In this document: one piece after another, positions 51,794-60,364 of the stretch
Position numbering within the stretch: position 1 is the stretch's first letter
Layout of the letters: each line of letters opens with the position of its first letter
Assembly (NCBI GenBank): GCA_016283075.1
Contig: JAEEMF010000018.1
Span: 1-64,000 of the forward strand
Reading direction: 5' to 3'
Origin: Bacilli bacterium
Lineage (GTDB): Bacteria > Bacillota_I > Bacilli_A > RF39 > UBA660
DNA: 64,000 nt
Program-made: the position numbers and the translations under genes
Notes under the pieces: generated by a model
The model's input: only the letters and a program-made list of their open reading frames with translations
Database searches by the model: none
Told to the model about the DNA's origin: nothing

Positions 51794-51816
51794 GTTGCAT
51801 ACTCCTTCTATTTTTA

Positions 51817-52890
51817 TTAATTCTTACCTAAATAAATAATTTTTACAGCTCCACTTCCAGATTTAGCACAATTACTAACTGCTATACTGCTATATCCATC
51901 AGGACAGTTAACACTATCTTTATTACTTCCTGTTGTTGAAATTGTTTTAGTAGCCGGTTCACTTGACTCTGTACATCCATAGCAGTACATTACTGCATCA
52001 TGAAGACCAGAGTTACCGATATATCCGGAACCACCACCTCCACCAGAGTGAATTCCGCATCCTCCGCCGTAGAAGCCTCCTCCTCCAGATACTCTCATAT
52101 AAGAGCCATATGAAGAGCTAGCATTACATCCTACACCAAATGTAGGAGCAGTAAAGCTTGAGTAAGAAGTTGATCCAGAGGTTCCTGCTTCAAGCTGTGT
52201 TCCACCAGTACCTGGTTTTCTATCAGTATTATTACTTCCTGTTCCACTTCCACCAGATGTACCACCACCTGATCCACCAGTACCATTTGTATTACCAGAT
52301 CCAGAAGCAGAACCACCTCCACCACCAGCAACAATTAAAAGTTTGTCAGTATTAGAGGCATATTCAAAGAGTAATCCAGTTCCAATTAACTGAGTTGCAA
52401 TATGAGTAGCTCCTCCTCCAGCTGAGCCTATATATCCGCCAGACTGAATACTTGATCTACCTCCACCATTATATCCGCCATTACCAGAAGTACTACCAGA
52501 TCCACCAACAACCACATAAAGTTTATCAAAACGATTTAATTCAACAATACCAACTGAATATCCACCATATCCACCATTATAAGAATCACTAGCATCACCA
52601 CCTGATGCACCCCATGCTTCTATCTTATAATGACCAAAATAAGGTGCAACAAATTCAACAACATCGCCTGAAGGTCCATATCTCCAGTCATGATTAATAT
52701 AGTCACTATAAGTACCTATTTCTCCATATAAATAATCAAGTGCCTCTTTGGTATTTTCTACATCCCAGTCATCTTCTTCTGGAGTAAATCCTACTTCTTG
52801 TGCCAAATAAGAGTATGCTAAAACACTTAGTGCTAAACCTAAGCAAATACCAACTATAAGTATTGTTAAATCTCTTAAGCGTTTTTTCAT
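51817..52890 (-). CDS. Secreted glycine-rich (ALK/LTK-type) protein, copy 5 of operon
   Basis: 357 residues. The leader KKRLRDLTILIVGICLGLAL differs in two or three residues from that of copy 4, and the flanking DNA is 97% identical (see the repeat at 52805-52906). The motif VGFTPEEDDWDVENTKEALD follows. There is no CxxxCP pair before the domain, unlike most copies. The domain starts HYKIEAWGASGGDASD, with LLIVAGGGGGSASGSG and VSGGGGFYGGGCG. The end is of the copy 7 type: MYCYGCTESSEPATKTIST and SGAVKIIYLGKN. Confidence 0.8.
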   Translation of the reverse strand: MKKRLRDLTILIVGICLGLALSVLAYSYLAQEVGFTPEEDDWDVENTKEALDYLYGEIGTYSDYINHDWRYGPSGDVVEFVAPYFGHYKIEAWGASGGDASDSYNGGYGGYSVGIVELNRFDKLYVVVGGSGSTSGNGGYNGGGRSSIQSGGYIGSAGGGATHIATQLIGTGLLFEYASNTDKLLIVAGGGGGSASGSGNTNGTGGSGGGTSGGSGTGSNNTDRKPGTGGTQLEAGTSGSTSYSSFTAPTFGVGCNASSSYGSYMRVSGGGGFYGGGCGIHSGGGGGSGYIGNSGLHDAVMYCYGCTESSEPATKTISTTGSNKDSVNCPDGYSSIAVSNCAKSGSGAVKIIYLGKN

Positions 52891-52906
52891 ACTTTATTCC
52901 TTTCTA
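52805..52906. repeat. 102-bp direct repeat, unit 1
   Basis: It covers the leader codons, start and ribosome site of copy 5. It matches 54102-54203 with three mismatches over 102 bp, while the downstream domains are far more different. This indicates recent duplication or gene conversion of the leader region. Confidence 0.85.
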
Positions 52907-54187
52907 CTGTCTGCCAAGATAAGTTATTCTTGCATATCCATCTCCTGTGTTACCTGTCATTGATGATAATGAACTATGACTTGGCATTCCTGTTACAGTT
53001 GATGCTTTAGCAGAAGTCCATTCATAGCCTTTTCCATCAACCATTTTTGTATTCGTAAAATATAATCCACTATAATGAATACTACATTCATCACTTGATG
53101 TTGGATTAGATGAACATGACGATATTTTAACTTCACGTGGTTCACTAGTTGAACCACTTTTTATTGCTACACAACCAGAGTGACCTGATATAAAAGAAGA
53201 ACCTCCTCCGGCTGCTTTCCAAACACCGGCTCCTCCACCGTAATAGCCTCCGCCTCCGCCACCTTGAGAGATGTCAGATCTAGAAGGATTTGTTATTGTA
53301 GCACCTTTACCAAATTTACCTGGATAAGTATTAGTAAGGCTAGTACTTTGCCAGTCATGTACACTAGTACCACCAGAACTTTGCCCTCCTGATATTTGAG
53401 TACCACCTGTTGGAGTTACAGTTGAGAATCCTCCAGTACTAGCTACATAAGCGGCGTAAGCGGTTAATCCTCCAGCTGATCCTCCGTCAATTATTGAATA
53501 GTTGCTAGCAGTAGCATAATTTTGATGCATACCACCGCCTCCTCCAGCAACCATAATTCTAGAGTTTAGTCCTATATCTGAATCCCAAGCAAGTTGTCCT
53601 GATGTTGGAGTAGTACCAAAATATCTAATATCGGTAGCACCTCCACCACTTGATATTTGTCTATAATATCCAGCACTTTCTCTTAAATATCCATCGGCGC
53701 CACCATTGTAACCACCTGTTGCAGTTCCAACACCAGCCGAATATCTTTGAACACCTTTTCCACCTACAAAAACATATAATTTTATTGTTGGGTCTAATGA
53801 TATTTCACCTTTGGTATAACCACCTTTACCACCTACAGCATTACCGTTTAAACCGTCATTTGATAAATCTTCTCCATCTCCTCCGGATGCTCCCCATAGT
53901 TCAATTCTATAGTCACCATCACAAGGTGGTTCAAATAAATCTCCAAATCCTAAATAACCACTTTCATAAACTACATCTCCTGGAACATATCTACAACTAA
54001 AATCACATGATTTAGCTACATCGCGAAGATCATCTATTGCATCTTTTGTATTATCTACATTCCATTCTGTATCAGTAGGAGAATATCCTACTTCTTGAGC
54101 TAAATAAGAGTATGCTAAAACACTTAGAGTTAAACCTAAGCAAATACCAACTATAAATATTGTTAAATCTCTTAAGCGTTTTTTCAT
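52904..54187 (-). CDS. Secreted glycine-rich (ALK/LTK-type) protein, copy 4 of operon
   Basis: 427 residues, the longest copy. The leader is KKRLRDLTIFIVGICLGLTL, then VGYSPTDTEWNVDNTKDAID and the Cys pair KSCDFSCRYVPGDVVYE. The glycine-rich domain starts YRIELWGASGGDGEDLSNDG and includes SSGGGATDIRYFG, MVAGGGGGMHQNYA and QGGGGGGYYGGGAG. The C-terminus is of the copy 6 type: FISGHSGCVAIKSGS, CSIHYSGLYFTNTKMVDG, and TGDGYARITYLG. AAGGAAT precedes the ATG. Confidence 0.8.
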   Translation of the reverse strand: MKKRLRDLTIFIVGICLGLTLSVLAYSYLAQEVGYSPTDTEWNVDNTKDAIDDLRDVAKSCDFSCRYVPGDVVYESGYLGFGDLFEPPCDGDYRIELWGASGGDGEDLSNDGLNGNAVGGKGGYTKGEISLDPTIKLYVFVGGKGVQRYSAGVGTATGGYNGGADGYLRESAGYYRQISSGGGATDIRYFGTTPTSGQLAWDSDIGLNSRIMVAGGGGGMHQNYATASNYSIIDGGSAGGLTAYAAYVASTGGFSTVTPTGGTQISGGQSSGGTSVHDWQSTSLTNTYPGKFGKGATITNPSRSDISQGGGGGGYYGGGAGVWKAAGGGSSFISGHSGCVAIKSGSTSEPREVKISSCSSNPTSSDECSIHYSGLYFTNTKMVDGKGYEWTSAKASTVTGMPSHSSLSSMTGNTGDGYARITYLGRQ

Positions 54188-54203
54188 ACTTTATTCCTTT
54201 CTA
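54102..54203. repeat. 102-bp direct repeat, unit 2
   Basis: Partner of 52805-52906; it covers the leader and ribosome site of copy 4. Only three differences are seen by eye. Confidence 0.85.
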
Positions 54204-54716
54204 TTAGTTAAAATTATTTTTCACAAAATTCAAGTGAGACCATACCCCAGTATTATTTCCTGTAGCTCTAATTGTAATTGATACTTGCTGACCTTTTTCT
54301 AAATTTATAATTGTATTTTCAATAAATCCCCAAGTATTTACACTTCTATTTGTATGGTTAACACCATCTACTTTAATAGTCCAAGATGAACTAGCCATAG
54401 CTGAACCAGCAGCTCTAACCCCATAACTAATAATAATAGTTCCTTTTGTTGTTGCTGTATATGAGGCAGAACATGATGGATTATTTTGACTAGCTCCATA
54501 AAAACATCCACCAACTGTTTTTATCTCAACGTTCTCATTAGCTATTCTATATAAATCATCTAAAGCTTCTTTTGAATCTTCGACATCCCACTCCAAGTCA
54601 GTAGGAGTAAACCCAACATCCTGTGCAAAATAAGAGTATGCAAAAACAGCACTTATACTACATACAAGTACTCCAAGCATAAAGAAAAACAATCTACTTC
54701 TAAATATTTTCTTCAT
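54204..54716 (-). CDS. Short family member with the shared N-terminus but no glycine-rich domain (copy 3)
   Basis: 170 residues. The leader (KKIFRSRLFFFMLGVLVCSI) and the motif VGFTPTDLEWDVEDSKEALDDLY are those of the glycine-rich proteins. After them comes an unrelated beta-sandwich-like domain of about 110 residues (GCFYGASQNNPSCSASYTAT, GTIIISYGVRAAG, WTIKVDGVNHTNRS, VSITIRATGNNTGVWSHLNF). There is one likely disulfide. It shows that the N-terminal module is portable and can carry different ectodomains. The start is the second ATG (54714-54716), 8 nt after AAAAGAG. Confidence 0.75.
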   Translation of the reverse strand: MKKIFRSRLFFFMLGVLVCSISAVFAYSYFAQDVGFTPTDLEWDVEDSKEALDDLYRIANENVEIKTVGGCFYGASQNNPSCSASYTATTKGTIIISYGVRAAGSAMASSSWTIKVDGVNHTNRSVNTWGFIENTIINLEKGQQVSITIRATGNNTGVWSHLNFVKNNFN

Positions 54717-54734
54717 ACGCATACTCTTTTCTAT

Positions 54735-55892
54735 TTATTCACCTAAATAGGTTATTCTTGCATATCCAGCACCGCTTTTAGCACACATGCTTACTGGACT
54801 ATTACTATATCCACTTGAACAGTTACTATTTCTTTCATCTTCGTGTGTTGTTATTCCATATGTTGATACTGTATAAGTTGATAAATCACTACTTTCAGTG
54901 CAGTTATAACAGTACATTTTATTTACTATATTATTTGCTTCATTTTGTATAAGACGGTTACTTCCTATATAACCAGATCCTCCACCTGCTCCAAGTCCAC
55001 TAGATGAGTACCCACCGTAGAAGCCTCCGCCTCCGCCAGCTTCACCATAGTAGTTCATCCATCCGCCTTGACCAAATGTTCCAGCATTAAAGTATGAACC
55101 TGTTCTTGTATCTGCAACTTGTAATCCACCATATCCGCCGGCAGGGCTATAGGTTCCGCAAGATCCTTTATTATAGTCGTAAGCGTCTACTCCGTTTACG
55201 CCTCCGCCGTGTCCGCCAGAACCATAACACACATATCTATTGCTATTGTTGTAGTAACCGGAGCCTCCACCACCACCAGCAACAATTAGTAGTTTTCCTG
55301 TACTAACATGTGCTGATAGGTTTTTAAGTTCTCCGGAAACTAAAGCAAAACTAGTTGCTCCTCCACCAGAACCATAACATTCACCATTTGCACCACTTCC
55401 GTCAGATGCTCTACCTTTACCACCGCCATTATATCCTCCATCAACTGGGGTATTATTTTTAGTAGCAGTAAGTCCTTGCCCTCCAACATTTACATAAATA
55501 GAGGTCCCTTCTTCTATCTCCATAGTTCCTGTAGAATATCCACCATATCCTCCTGGTTTAGAAGCACAGTCAGAGTCTCCTCCTTGTGCTCCCCAGGCTT
55601 CTAGTTTATAAGTTCCTGTACATTCCGGATTAAATACTTGCTGAGCACCAGTACTTCCTCCTTCAAAAACGATATCACCATTAGAATAAGGACATGTTAC
55701 TCTACAACCACTTGTTATATCATTTAAATCATTTAAAGCCTGACTTACATTTTGAACGTTCCACTCAGTATCATTTGATGTAAATCCTAAATTTATAGAT
55801 GCATAATCATATGCTAAAACGGCACTTATCATACTAAACATAAGTGCTCCAAGAATAAAGAAAAATATTCTCGATTTTAGCATTTTTTTCAT
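54735..55892 (-). CDS. Secreted glycine-rich (ALK/LTK-type) protein, copy 2 of operon
   Basis: 385 residues, close paralogue of copy 1. Leader KKMLKSRIFFFILGALMFSM, then LGFTSNDTEWNVQNVSQALND, and the Cys pair SGCRVTCPYSNGDIVFEGG. The domain starts YKLEAWGAQGGDSDCASKPG, with YNGGGKGRASDGSGANG, LIVAGGGGGSGYYNNSN, GSGGHGGGVNGVDAYDYN and AGGGGGFYGGYSS. The end is MYCYNCTESSDLSTYTVST and GYARITYLGE. Start at the second ATG (55890-55892), 7 nt after AAAGGA. Confidence 0.8.
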   Translation of the reverse strand: MKKMLKSRIFFFILGALMFSMISAVLAYDYASINLGFTSNDTEWNVQNVSQALNDLNDITSGCRVTCPYSNGDIVFEGGSTGAQQVFNPECTGTYKLEAWGAQGGDSDCASKPGGYGGYSTGTMEIEEGTSIYVNVGGQGLTATKNNTPVDGGYNGGGKGRASDGSGANGECYGSGGGATSFALVSGELKNLSAHVSTGKLLIVAGGGGGSGYYNNSNRYVCYGSGGHGGGVNGVDAYDYNKGSCGTYSPAGGYGGLQVADTRTGSYFNAGTFGQGGWMNYYGEAGGGGGFYGGYSSSGLGAGGGSGYIGSNRLIQNEANNIVNKMYCYNCTESSDLSTYTVSTYGITTHEDERNSNCSSGYSNSPVSMCAKSGAGYARITYLGE

Positions 55893-55905
55893 ATGCATAT
55901 CCTTT

Positions 55906-57066
55906 CTAATTTAAAGAAGTATAGGTAATACGAATATAACCATTACCTGCTTTAGCGCATCCACTTATAGGAAATGAATCATATCCACTAGTACAGCTTT
56001 CATTTCTTTCAGCAGTATGAGTACTTGTTCCATGCGTTGAAACTGTGTATGTTCTAAGTTCACTACTTTCTAGGCAGTCATAACAAAACATTTTATTTAA
56101 TATGTTATTACTAATATTTTGAACAAGAAGCTGACTTCCAATATACCCAGAACCACCACCTGATCCTAAAGCTCCAGATGAGTATCCGCCGTAAAAGCCT
56201 CCGCCTCCGCCAGACTGTCCAAAGTTATCTAGCCATCCACCTTGTCCAAAAGAACCAGGTCCCATATAAGTAGCAGTCCTAGTATCAGCAACCTGCATTC
56301 CACCATATCCACCAGATGATGCTACAGCGTTACAACTATTTTTAGCCCAGTCATAAGCGTCTACTCCGTTTACTCCTCCGCCGTGTCCGCCAGATCCATA
56401 ACATCTATATGAGCCCATAGAATGGTAGTAGGAAGATCCTCCGCCACCACCAGCTACAACTAATATTTTTCCATCTTCTATATGTTCGGATAATGTATTT
56501 AAAGTACCAGAATTTAAGGCTACTGAAGTAGCACCTCCTCCTGATCCAGAACACTCACCTTGTGAACCTAGACCATCAGAAATTCTACCTTTACCACCAC
56601 CATTATATCCGCCATCTACTGGACTATTATTATTAGTAGCAGTATTTCCTTTTCCACCAACATTTATAAATAAAGGAGTTCCTACATTTATATTGGCATA
56701 TACTACTGAATATCCTCCATATCCACCTGGTCTTGAATCACAAGATGCATCTCCACCTTGCGCACCCCATACTTCAATTTTATATGTTCCACTACACAGA
56801 GGAGTAAAGGTGTCTTGCTCTCCTATATAGTTTGAAGTATATACTACTGAATCATGTTCATAAGGGCATCCAAATTCACATGTATTAGTTACACTGTATA
56901 AATCATCTAAGGCTTCAGTTACATTTTCAACTGGCCACTCTTCGTCATCAGGAGTAAAGCTAAAACTAGACGATACATAATCATATGCTAAAACAGCACT
57001 TATACTACCAAAAATAAGTGCTCCAAGGACAAAGAAAAAAGTTCTTGATTCTAGCATTTTCCTCAT
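55906..57066 (-). CDS. Secreted glycine-rich (ALK/LTK-type) protein, copy 1 (first gene of operon)
   Basis: 386 residues from the ATG at 57064-57066, 9 nt after AGGGAG; a longer frame reaching 57126 has no ribosome site and would bury the signal helix. Leader RKMLESRTFFFVLGALIFGS, then FSFTPDDEEWPVENVTEALD, Cys pair NTCEFGCPYEHDSVVYT. The domain starts YKIEVWGAQGGDASCDSRPG and includes YNGGGKGRISDG, LVVAGGGGGSSYYHS, GSGGHGGGVNGVDAYDW and SGGGGGFYGGYSS. The C-terminus is MFCYDCLESSELRTYTVST. Very similar to copy 2, so a recent duplication. Confidence 0.8.
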   Translation of the reverse strand: MRKMLESRTFFFVLGALIFGSISAVLAYDYVSSSFSFTPDDEEWPVENVTEALDDLYSVTNTCEFGCPYEHDSVVYTSNYIGEQDTFTPLCSGTYKIEVWGAQGGDASCDSRPGGYGGYSVVYANINVGTPLFINVGGKGNTATNNNSPVDGGYNGGGKGRISDGLGSQGECSGSGGGATSVALNSGTLNTLSEHIEDGKILVVAGGGGGSSYYHSMGSYRCYGSGGHGGGVNGVDAYDWAKNSCNAVASSGGYGGMQVADTRTATYMGPGSFGQGGWLDNFGQSGGGGGFYGGYSSGALGSGGGSGYIGSQLLVQNISNNILNKMFCYDCLESSELRTYTVSTHGTSTHTAERNESCTSGYDSFPISGCAKAGNGYIRITYTSLN

Positions 57067-57116
57067 AAGCCTACACTCCCTATTGTATATATTAATTATA
57101 TCATATAAATCCATAA

Positions 57117-57144
57117 CAAAAAACATATAGTTGACTATATGTTT
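57117..57144 (-). terminator. Terminator-like hairpin in the leader of the glycine-rich operon
   Basis: AAACATATAG (57121-57130) pairs with CTATATGTTT (57135-57144), with a U-tract of six on the minus strand. It lies 50 bp upstream of the first glycine-rich gene and downstream of a TTGACT/TATAAT-like promoter (57178-57204), so it may act as an attenuator. A second -10 TATAAT (57095-57100) lies after it. Confidence 0.55.
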
Positions 57145-57203
57145 TACTATTTAATCAAATATATTCCATATCCTTGTATTATATATAAATAATATTTTAG
57201 TCA

Positions 57204-57231
57204 ATAAAAAGGCGAGTTATATCTCGCCTTT
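57204..57231 (-). terminator. Terminator of the exporter/GNAT operon
   Basis: AAGGCGAG (57209-57216) pairs with CTCGCCTT (57223-57230), with a U-tract on the minus strand, overlapping the end of the GNAT gene. Confidence 0.85.
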
Positions 57232-57708
57232 AAATGTCATATGATAATCATCTTCATGCTTACCTGGACCATCTATTACAAATCCTACTTTTTCATAACA
57301 ATGAATTGCTCTAGGATTAAAGTTAAATACATTTAAATGAAAGCCTTTAATACCTTTATCATGTCCATATTTAAGTATAGCTTTAATAGACTCTGTACCA
57401 TATCCTTTATCTTGTTTATCACTTGTTATACATATACCAAGTTCTGCTATATCAGTAGGTTCTTTAAGTTCAATACTTCCTATAAATTCATTAGTACCCT
57501 TTTCTATCATAGAAAATATCATATTGTTATTACTATTTATTTTAATCCATTCTTTCTCATCATCATAAGAATACTCTCTTATATTATGAGTAATATATTT
57601 TTGTACATCAAAATCATTAACCATTTTTAGATAGTCATCTATTAATAAATCAGTTAGCTTTATATAGTAGATTCTATCTGATTCAAATATTATATCGTAT
57701 TTATCCAT
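57217..57708 (-). CDS. GNAT acetyltransferase (RimJ/RimL-like)
   Basis: 163 residues. The start FESDRIYYIKLTDLLIDDYL is typical of the RimJ/RimL group. Then come IGSIELKEPTDIAELGICI and the acetyl-CoA loop SDKQDKGYGTESIKAILKYG (Q-x-x-G-Y-G-T), followed by HLNVFNFNPRAIHCYEKVGF, the classical motif B. It acts in the cytoplasm on an unknown amine. It lies 2 bp after the ABC permease gene, so it belongs to the exporter operon and may modify the same compound the exporter handles, as in antibiotic self-protection or resistance. That link is inference. Confidence 0.85.
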   Translation of the reverse strand: MDKYDIIFESDRIYYIKLTDLLIDDYLKMVNDFDVQKYITHNIREYSYDDEKEWIKINSNNNMIFSMIEKGTNEFIGSIELKEPTDIAELGICITSDKQDKGYGTESIKAILKYGHDKGIKGFHLNVFNFNPRAIHCYEKVGFVIDGPGKHEDDYHMTFKGEI

Positions 57709-57710
57709 AA

Positions 57711-58502
57711 TTACCCTCCAAATCCAAATAAATTATTGCTTTCATATTTTTTAAGTGATTTATAGAAAAATAGTACTGAAACTATAACCCAAAATACTGT
57801 AAGAACTAGTATTAAAAGGAAACTATTTATATCAAAGTTTTTCATTATTTCAACTGGTAGTACTCCTATTAAAAGTGATGGCATTACAAATATAAAGATA
57901 ATTCTAAGTAGTCCTGTAAATGCTCCACCGTGGTATAGTGAGTTGCTTATAAACATACCATAAAGTCCAGTTGAAATATTTCTTCCATCTAGTAAGTAGA
58001 AAGATACTGTCATACATATTAAACTAAATGAATAAAATATTATAGATACAATTATTGTAAATAGTATCATAAGTAATATTTGTACCATAGATATTTTTGC
58101 TACTACTATATAGATTCCTCCACAAATAAGTCCAAATAACATATCTCCTATGGCACTTGTTTGAAACTTAGATACTGATATTTTAAGTAGTAAATTCTTA
58201 GGTGTAAGTAAGAACTTATCTAAGTTACCTGTAACTATATAGTTAGGTATTTCTACCATTCCATAGAAGAAAGCATTTACTATTCCAAAAGCAAAAGAGT
58301 TTATTGCATATAATCCAAATATATCTGTTGCAACCCATCCATTTAATACCCCTACTGTTTTACCAAAATAGTACCATAATATAGTAAAAGCTACGTTATT
58401 AATAGCCATACCTATTATAGAGATAATAAATGAACTTTTTAATTCTTTTTCATTTTTCATATTCTTTAGTATATTTACTAAACCAAATTTTATGTTTTTC
58501 AT
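57711..58502 (-). CDS. ABC-2 exporter permease subunit (COG3694-type)
   Basis: 263 residues, six membrane helices. The start GLVNILKNMKNEKELKSSF and the pattern of helices with LWYYFGKTVGVLNGW and VEIPNYIVTGNLDKFLLTPKNLLLKI match the DUF990/ABC-2 permeases. NLDKFLLTPKNLL is the cytoplasmic coupling-helix region and is echoed in the partner permease as NVEMFMNRPRSYL. It pairs with the 58505-59302 permease around the ATPase encoded first in the operon. Drug or peptide export is known for some members. The substrate here is unknown. Confidence 0.85.
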   Translation of the reverse strand: MKNIKFGLVNILKNMKNEKELKSSFIISIIGMAINNVAFTILWYYFGKTVGVLNGWVATDIFGLYAINSFAFGIVNAFFYGMVEIPNYIVTGNLDKFLLTPKNLLLKISVSKFQTSAIGDMLFGLICGGIYIVVAKISMVQILLMILFTIIVSIIFYSFSLICMTVSFYLLDGRNISTGLYGMFISNSLYHGGAFTGLLRIIFIFVMPSLLIGVLPVEIMKNFDINSFLLILVLTVFWVIVSVLFFYKSLKKYESNNLFGFGG

Positions 58503-58504
58503 AA

Positions 58505-59302
58505 TTATCCTCCATTTATCATAGCTTTTTCTTTAGATTTTTTATAAACAAAGAATAATATAAGCCCAAATACTAAGATCCATATTATTTGCATTCCTAT
58601 CATCTTGTAACAGTTAGTATTCCATGAATCATATACTGTACTAGAAGCAAAGTTAATTGCTCCAAAAGGACTAGCATATGCCATTATTTTCATTACTTTA
58701 GGAAACATTGATATAGGAAGGTAACTTCCACCTAGTACCATTATTAATTTATCTACTACCCAGTGTACTGGTCTTATATCTTGAATATAGAAAGATAATA
58801 GTCCAATAAGTCCATAGATAAATAAGGCAAGTATTTGTCCTAGTACTAAAGCAAGTATTAGTGTTGGAATAAATAGTACTGGATTAACACTAGGTACTCC
58901 TATAGAAATAATCATTATAATAGCACCTATAATACTTATCATTACAAATGAGAATAGTCCTTGACCAAGTACTCTCATAAAACTAAGTGTTAAATAACTT
59001 CTTGGTCTATTCATAAACATTTCTACATTACCACTTTTAACATCAGACATTATTTCATTATCTAAATGTCTTAAGTTAAGTGTCATTATACAGAAGTACA
59101 TAAACATACTCCACATAGTAGTTTTATAGTCTACTCCGTTTATAGTTCCGCCTTGTATCTTAAAGATATATGCATATAAAAGGAATACTATAAAACATCT
59201 AGCTATCATATTAGCAATATCAAGAATTATATTAGTACGATTTTGCATTTGATTCTTCATAAATATTTTAATGATATTTAAAGAGAATCTAGTTTTTTTC
59301 AT
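58505..59302 (-). CDS. ABC-2 exporter permease subunit (COG4587-type)
   Basis: 265 residues, six membrane helices. After a basic start (KKTRFSLNIIKIFMKNQMQ) the helices include IARCFIVFLLYAYIF, TMWSMFMYFCIMTL and the coupling sequence DVKSGNVEMFMNRPRSYLTL. IQDIRPVHWVVDKLIMVLGGSYLPISMFP is the long re-entrant/helix-4 segment typical of this group. Its start overlaps the ATPase gene by 14 bp, and the second permease follows after 2 bp. Together these three form a heterodimeric ABC-2 transporter. Confidence 0.85.
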   Translation of the reverse strand: MKKTRFSLNIIKIFMKNQMQNRTNIILDIANMIARCFIVFLLYAYIFKIQGGTINGVDYKTTMWSMFMYFCIMTLNLRHLDNEIMSDVKSGNVEMFMNRPRSYLTLSFMRVLGQGLFSFVMISIIGAIIMIISIGVPSVNPVLFIPTLILALVLGQILALFIYGLIGLLSFYIQDIRPVHWVVDKLIMVLGGSYLPISMFPKVMKIMAYASPFGAINFASSTVYDSWNTNCYKMIGMQIIWILVFGLILFFVYKKSKEKAMINGG

Positions 59303-60269
59303 AAATACTTCTAATTATACTTTCAAGTGATTCATTATCAATATTTATGTCATCAATATCAAATCTTTTTATTAATTCTTGAAGTGCTTTTTGAGTATGT
59401 ATTACCTCAGTATCAACAAGTACTATTATTTGACTCTTACTCTTTTTAGTATAAGTCATTCCTTCTGGTAAATCAGGGAATTCTATAAACTCAGTATTAG
59501 GAGTAATAATAATATTTTTATTTTTTACATAGTCACTTAGAAGTTTCTTAGTAGAAGTATCAATAATAATACGCCCGTGATTAATAATTACACATCTTTC
59601 ACAAATACTTTGAATATCTTCAGTATCATGACTAGTTAAAAAGATTGTTACTTTTTCTTCTTTGTTTATTTTTAAAAGTAAATCCCTTAAATTCTTTTTA
59701 GATACTACATCTAGTCCAATAGTAGGTTCATCTAAAAAGATAATTTTAGGTCTATGGATTAAAGAAGTTGCTATCTCAGCTCTCATACGTTGACCTAGAG
59801 ATAGTTTTCTAACTGGTTGTTTAATAAATTCTTTTAAATCAAATAGTTTAGTTAACTCTTCTATTCTCTTTTTAATATCTTCTTTATCCATATCATACAT
59901 TGTTCCAAACATTTCCATACTTTCAGTAAGTGGAAGGTTTGGTAAAAGCTGACTTCTTTGACCAAATACTGTACCAATCTCATAAGCCAGTTTATTACGA
60001 TCTTTTATAGGAGTGTAGCCGCATATGGTAATGTCACCTTTAGTTGGGTATAAAATACCTGTAAGCATTTTAATTGTTGTAGATTTACCAGCTCCGTTAG
60101 GTCCTATAAAAGCAATAGTTTCTCCTTCTTCTACGTCAAAGGAAATATTATTAACTGCTTTCACAACTTTTTCTTCTTCGTGAAATAGATTATATATAAA
60201 GCCTTTCCCCTCTTTTTTCACTTTATATTTATAATCTTTTGATAAATTTTTTACTTCAATTATTTTCAT
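59289..60269 (-). CDS. ABC-2 exporter ATP-binding protein (COG4586-type)
   Basis: 326 residues from the ATG at 60267-60269 (GGAGAGGATT upstream). Walker A is GPNGAGKSTTIKML, the Q-loop is GTVFGQRSQLLPNLPLTESM, the signature is LSLGQRMRAEIATSL and Walker B is IIFLDEPTIGLDVV, with the H-loop His in LTSHDTEDI. The insert KKEGKGFIYNLFHEEEKVVKAV before Walker A is characteristic of the COG4586 subgroup that works with two DUF990-type permeases. A longer frame reaching 60434 runs through the structured leader and is not coding. Expression is likely controlled by the tandem leader RNA at 60313-60581. Confidence 0.92.
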   Translation of the reverse strand: MKIIEVKNLSKDYKYKVKKEGKGFIYNLFHEEEKVVKAVNNISFDVEEGETIAFIGPNGAGKSTTIKMLTGILYPTKGDITICGYTPIKDRNKLAYEIGTVFGQRSQLLPNLPLTESMEMFGTMYDMDKEDIKKRIEELTKLFDLKEFIKQPVRKLSLGQRMRAEIATSLIHRPKIIFLDEPTIGLDVVSKKNLRDLLLKINKEEKVTIFLTSHDTEDIQSICERCVIINHGRIIIDTSTKKLLSDYVKNKNIIITPNTEFIEFPDLPEGMTYTKKSKSQIIVLVDTEVIHTQKALQELIKRFDIDDINIDNESLESIIRSIYEKN

Positions 60270-60312
60270 ATAATCCTCTCCTATTCTTATTCCTATTTCA
60301 TATTTTACTATG

Positions 60313-60364
60313 AAAAAAGCGCGTAAGTCCACTAATAATTTTTTAATTATTAGTGACTCCGCGC
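60313..60364 (-). terminator. Leader terminator T2 (after element 2)
   Basis: On the minus strand GCGCG, then AGTC and ACTAATAA pair with TTATTAGT, GACT and CGCGC, leaving small bulges. Six T follow. It lies about 45 bp before the ATPase start, so it would switch off the exporter unless an alternative fold forms. Confidence 0.85.

Noticed and set aside
49630..55306. Plus-strand open frames rich in His, Leu, Tyr and Arg inside the glycine-rich genes.
   Set aside because: They are antisense images of GGN/TAY-rich codons, with no ribosome sites and no family resemblance.
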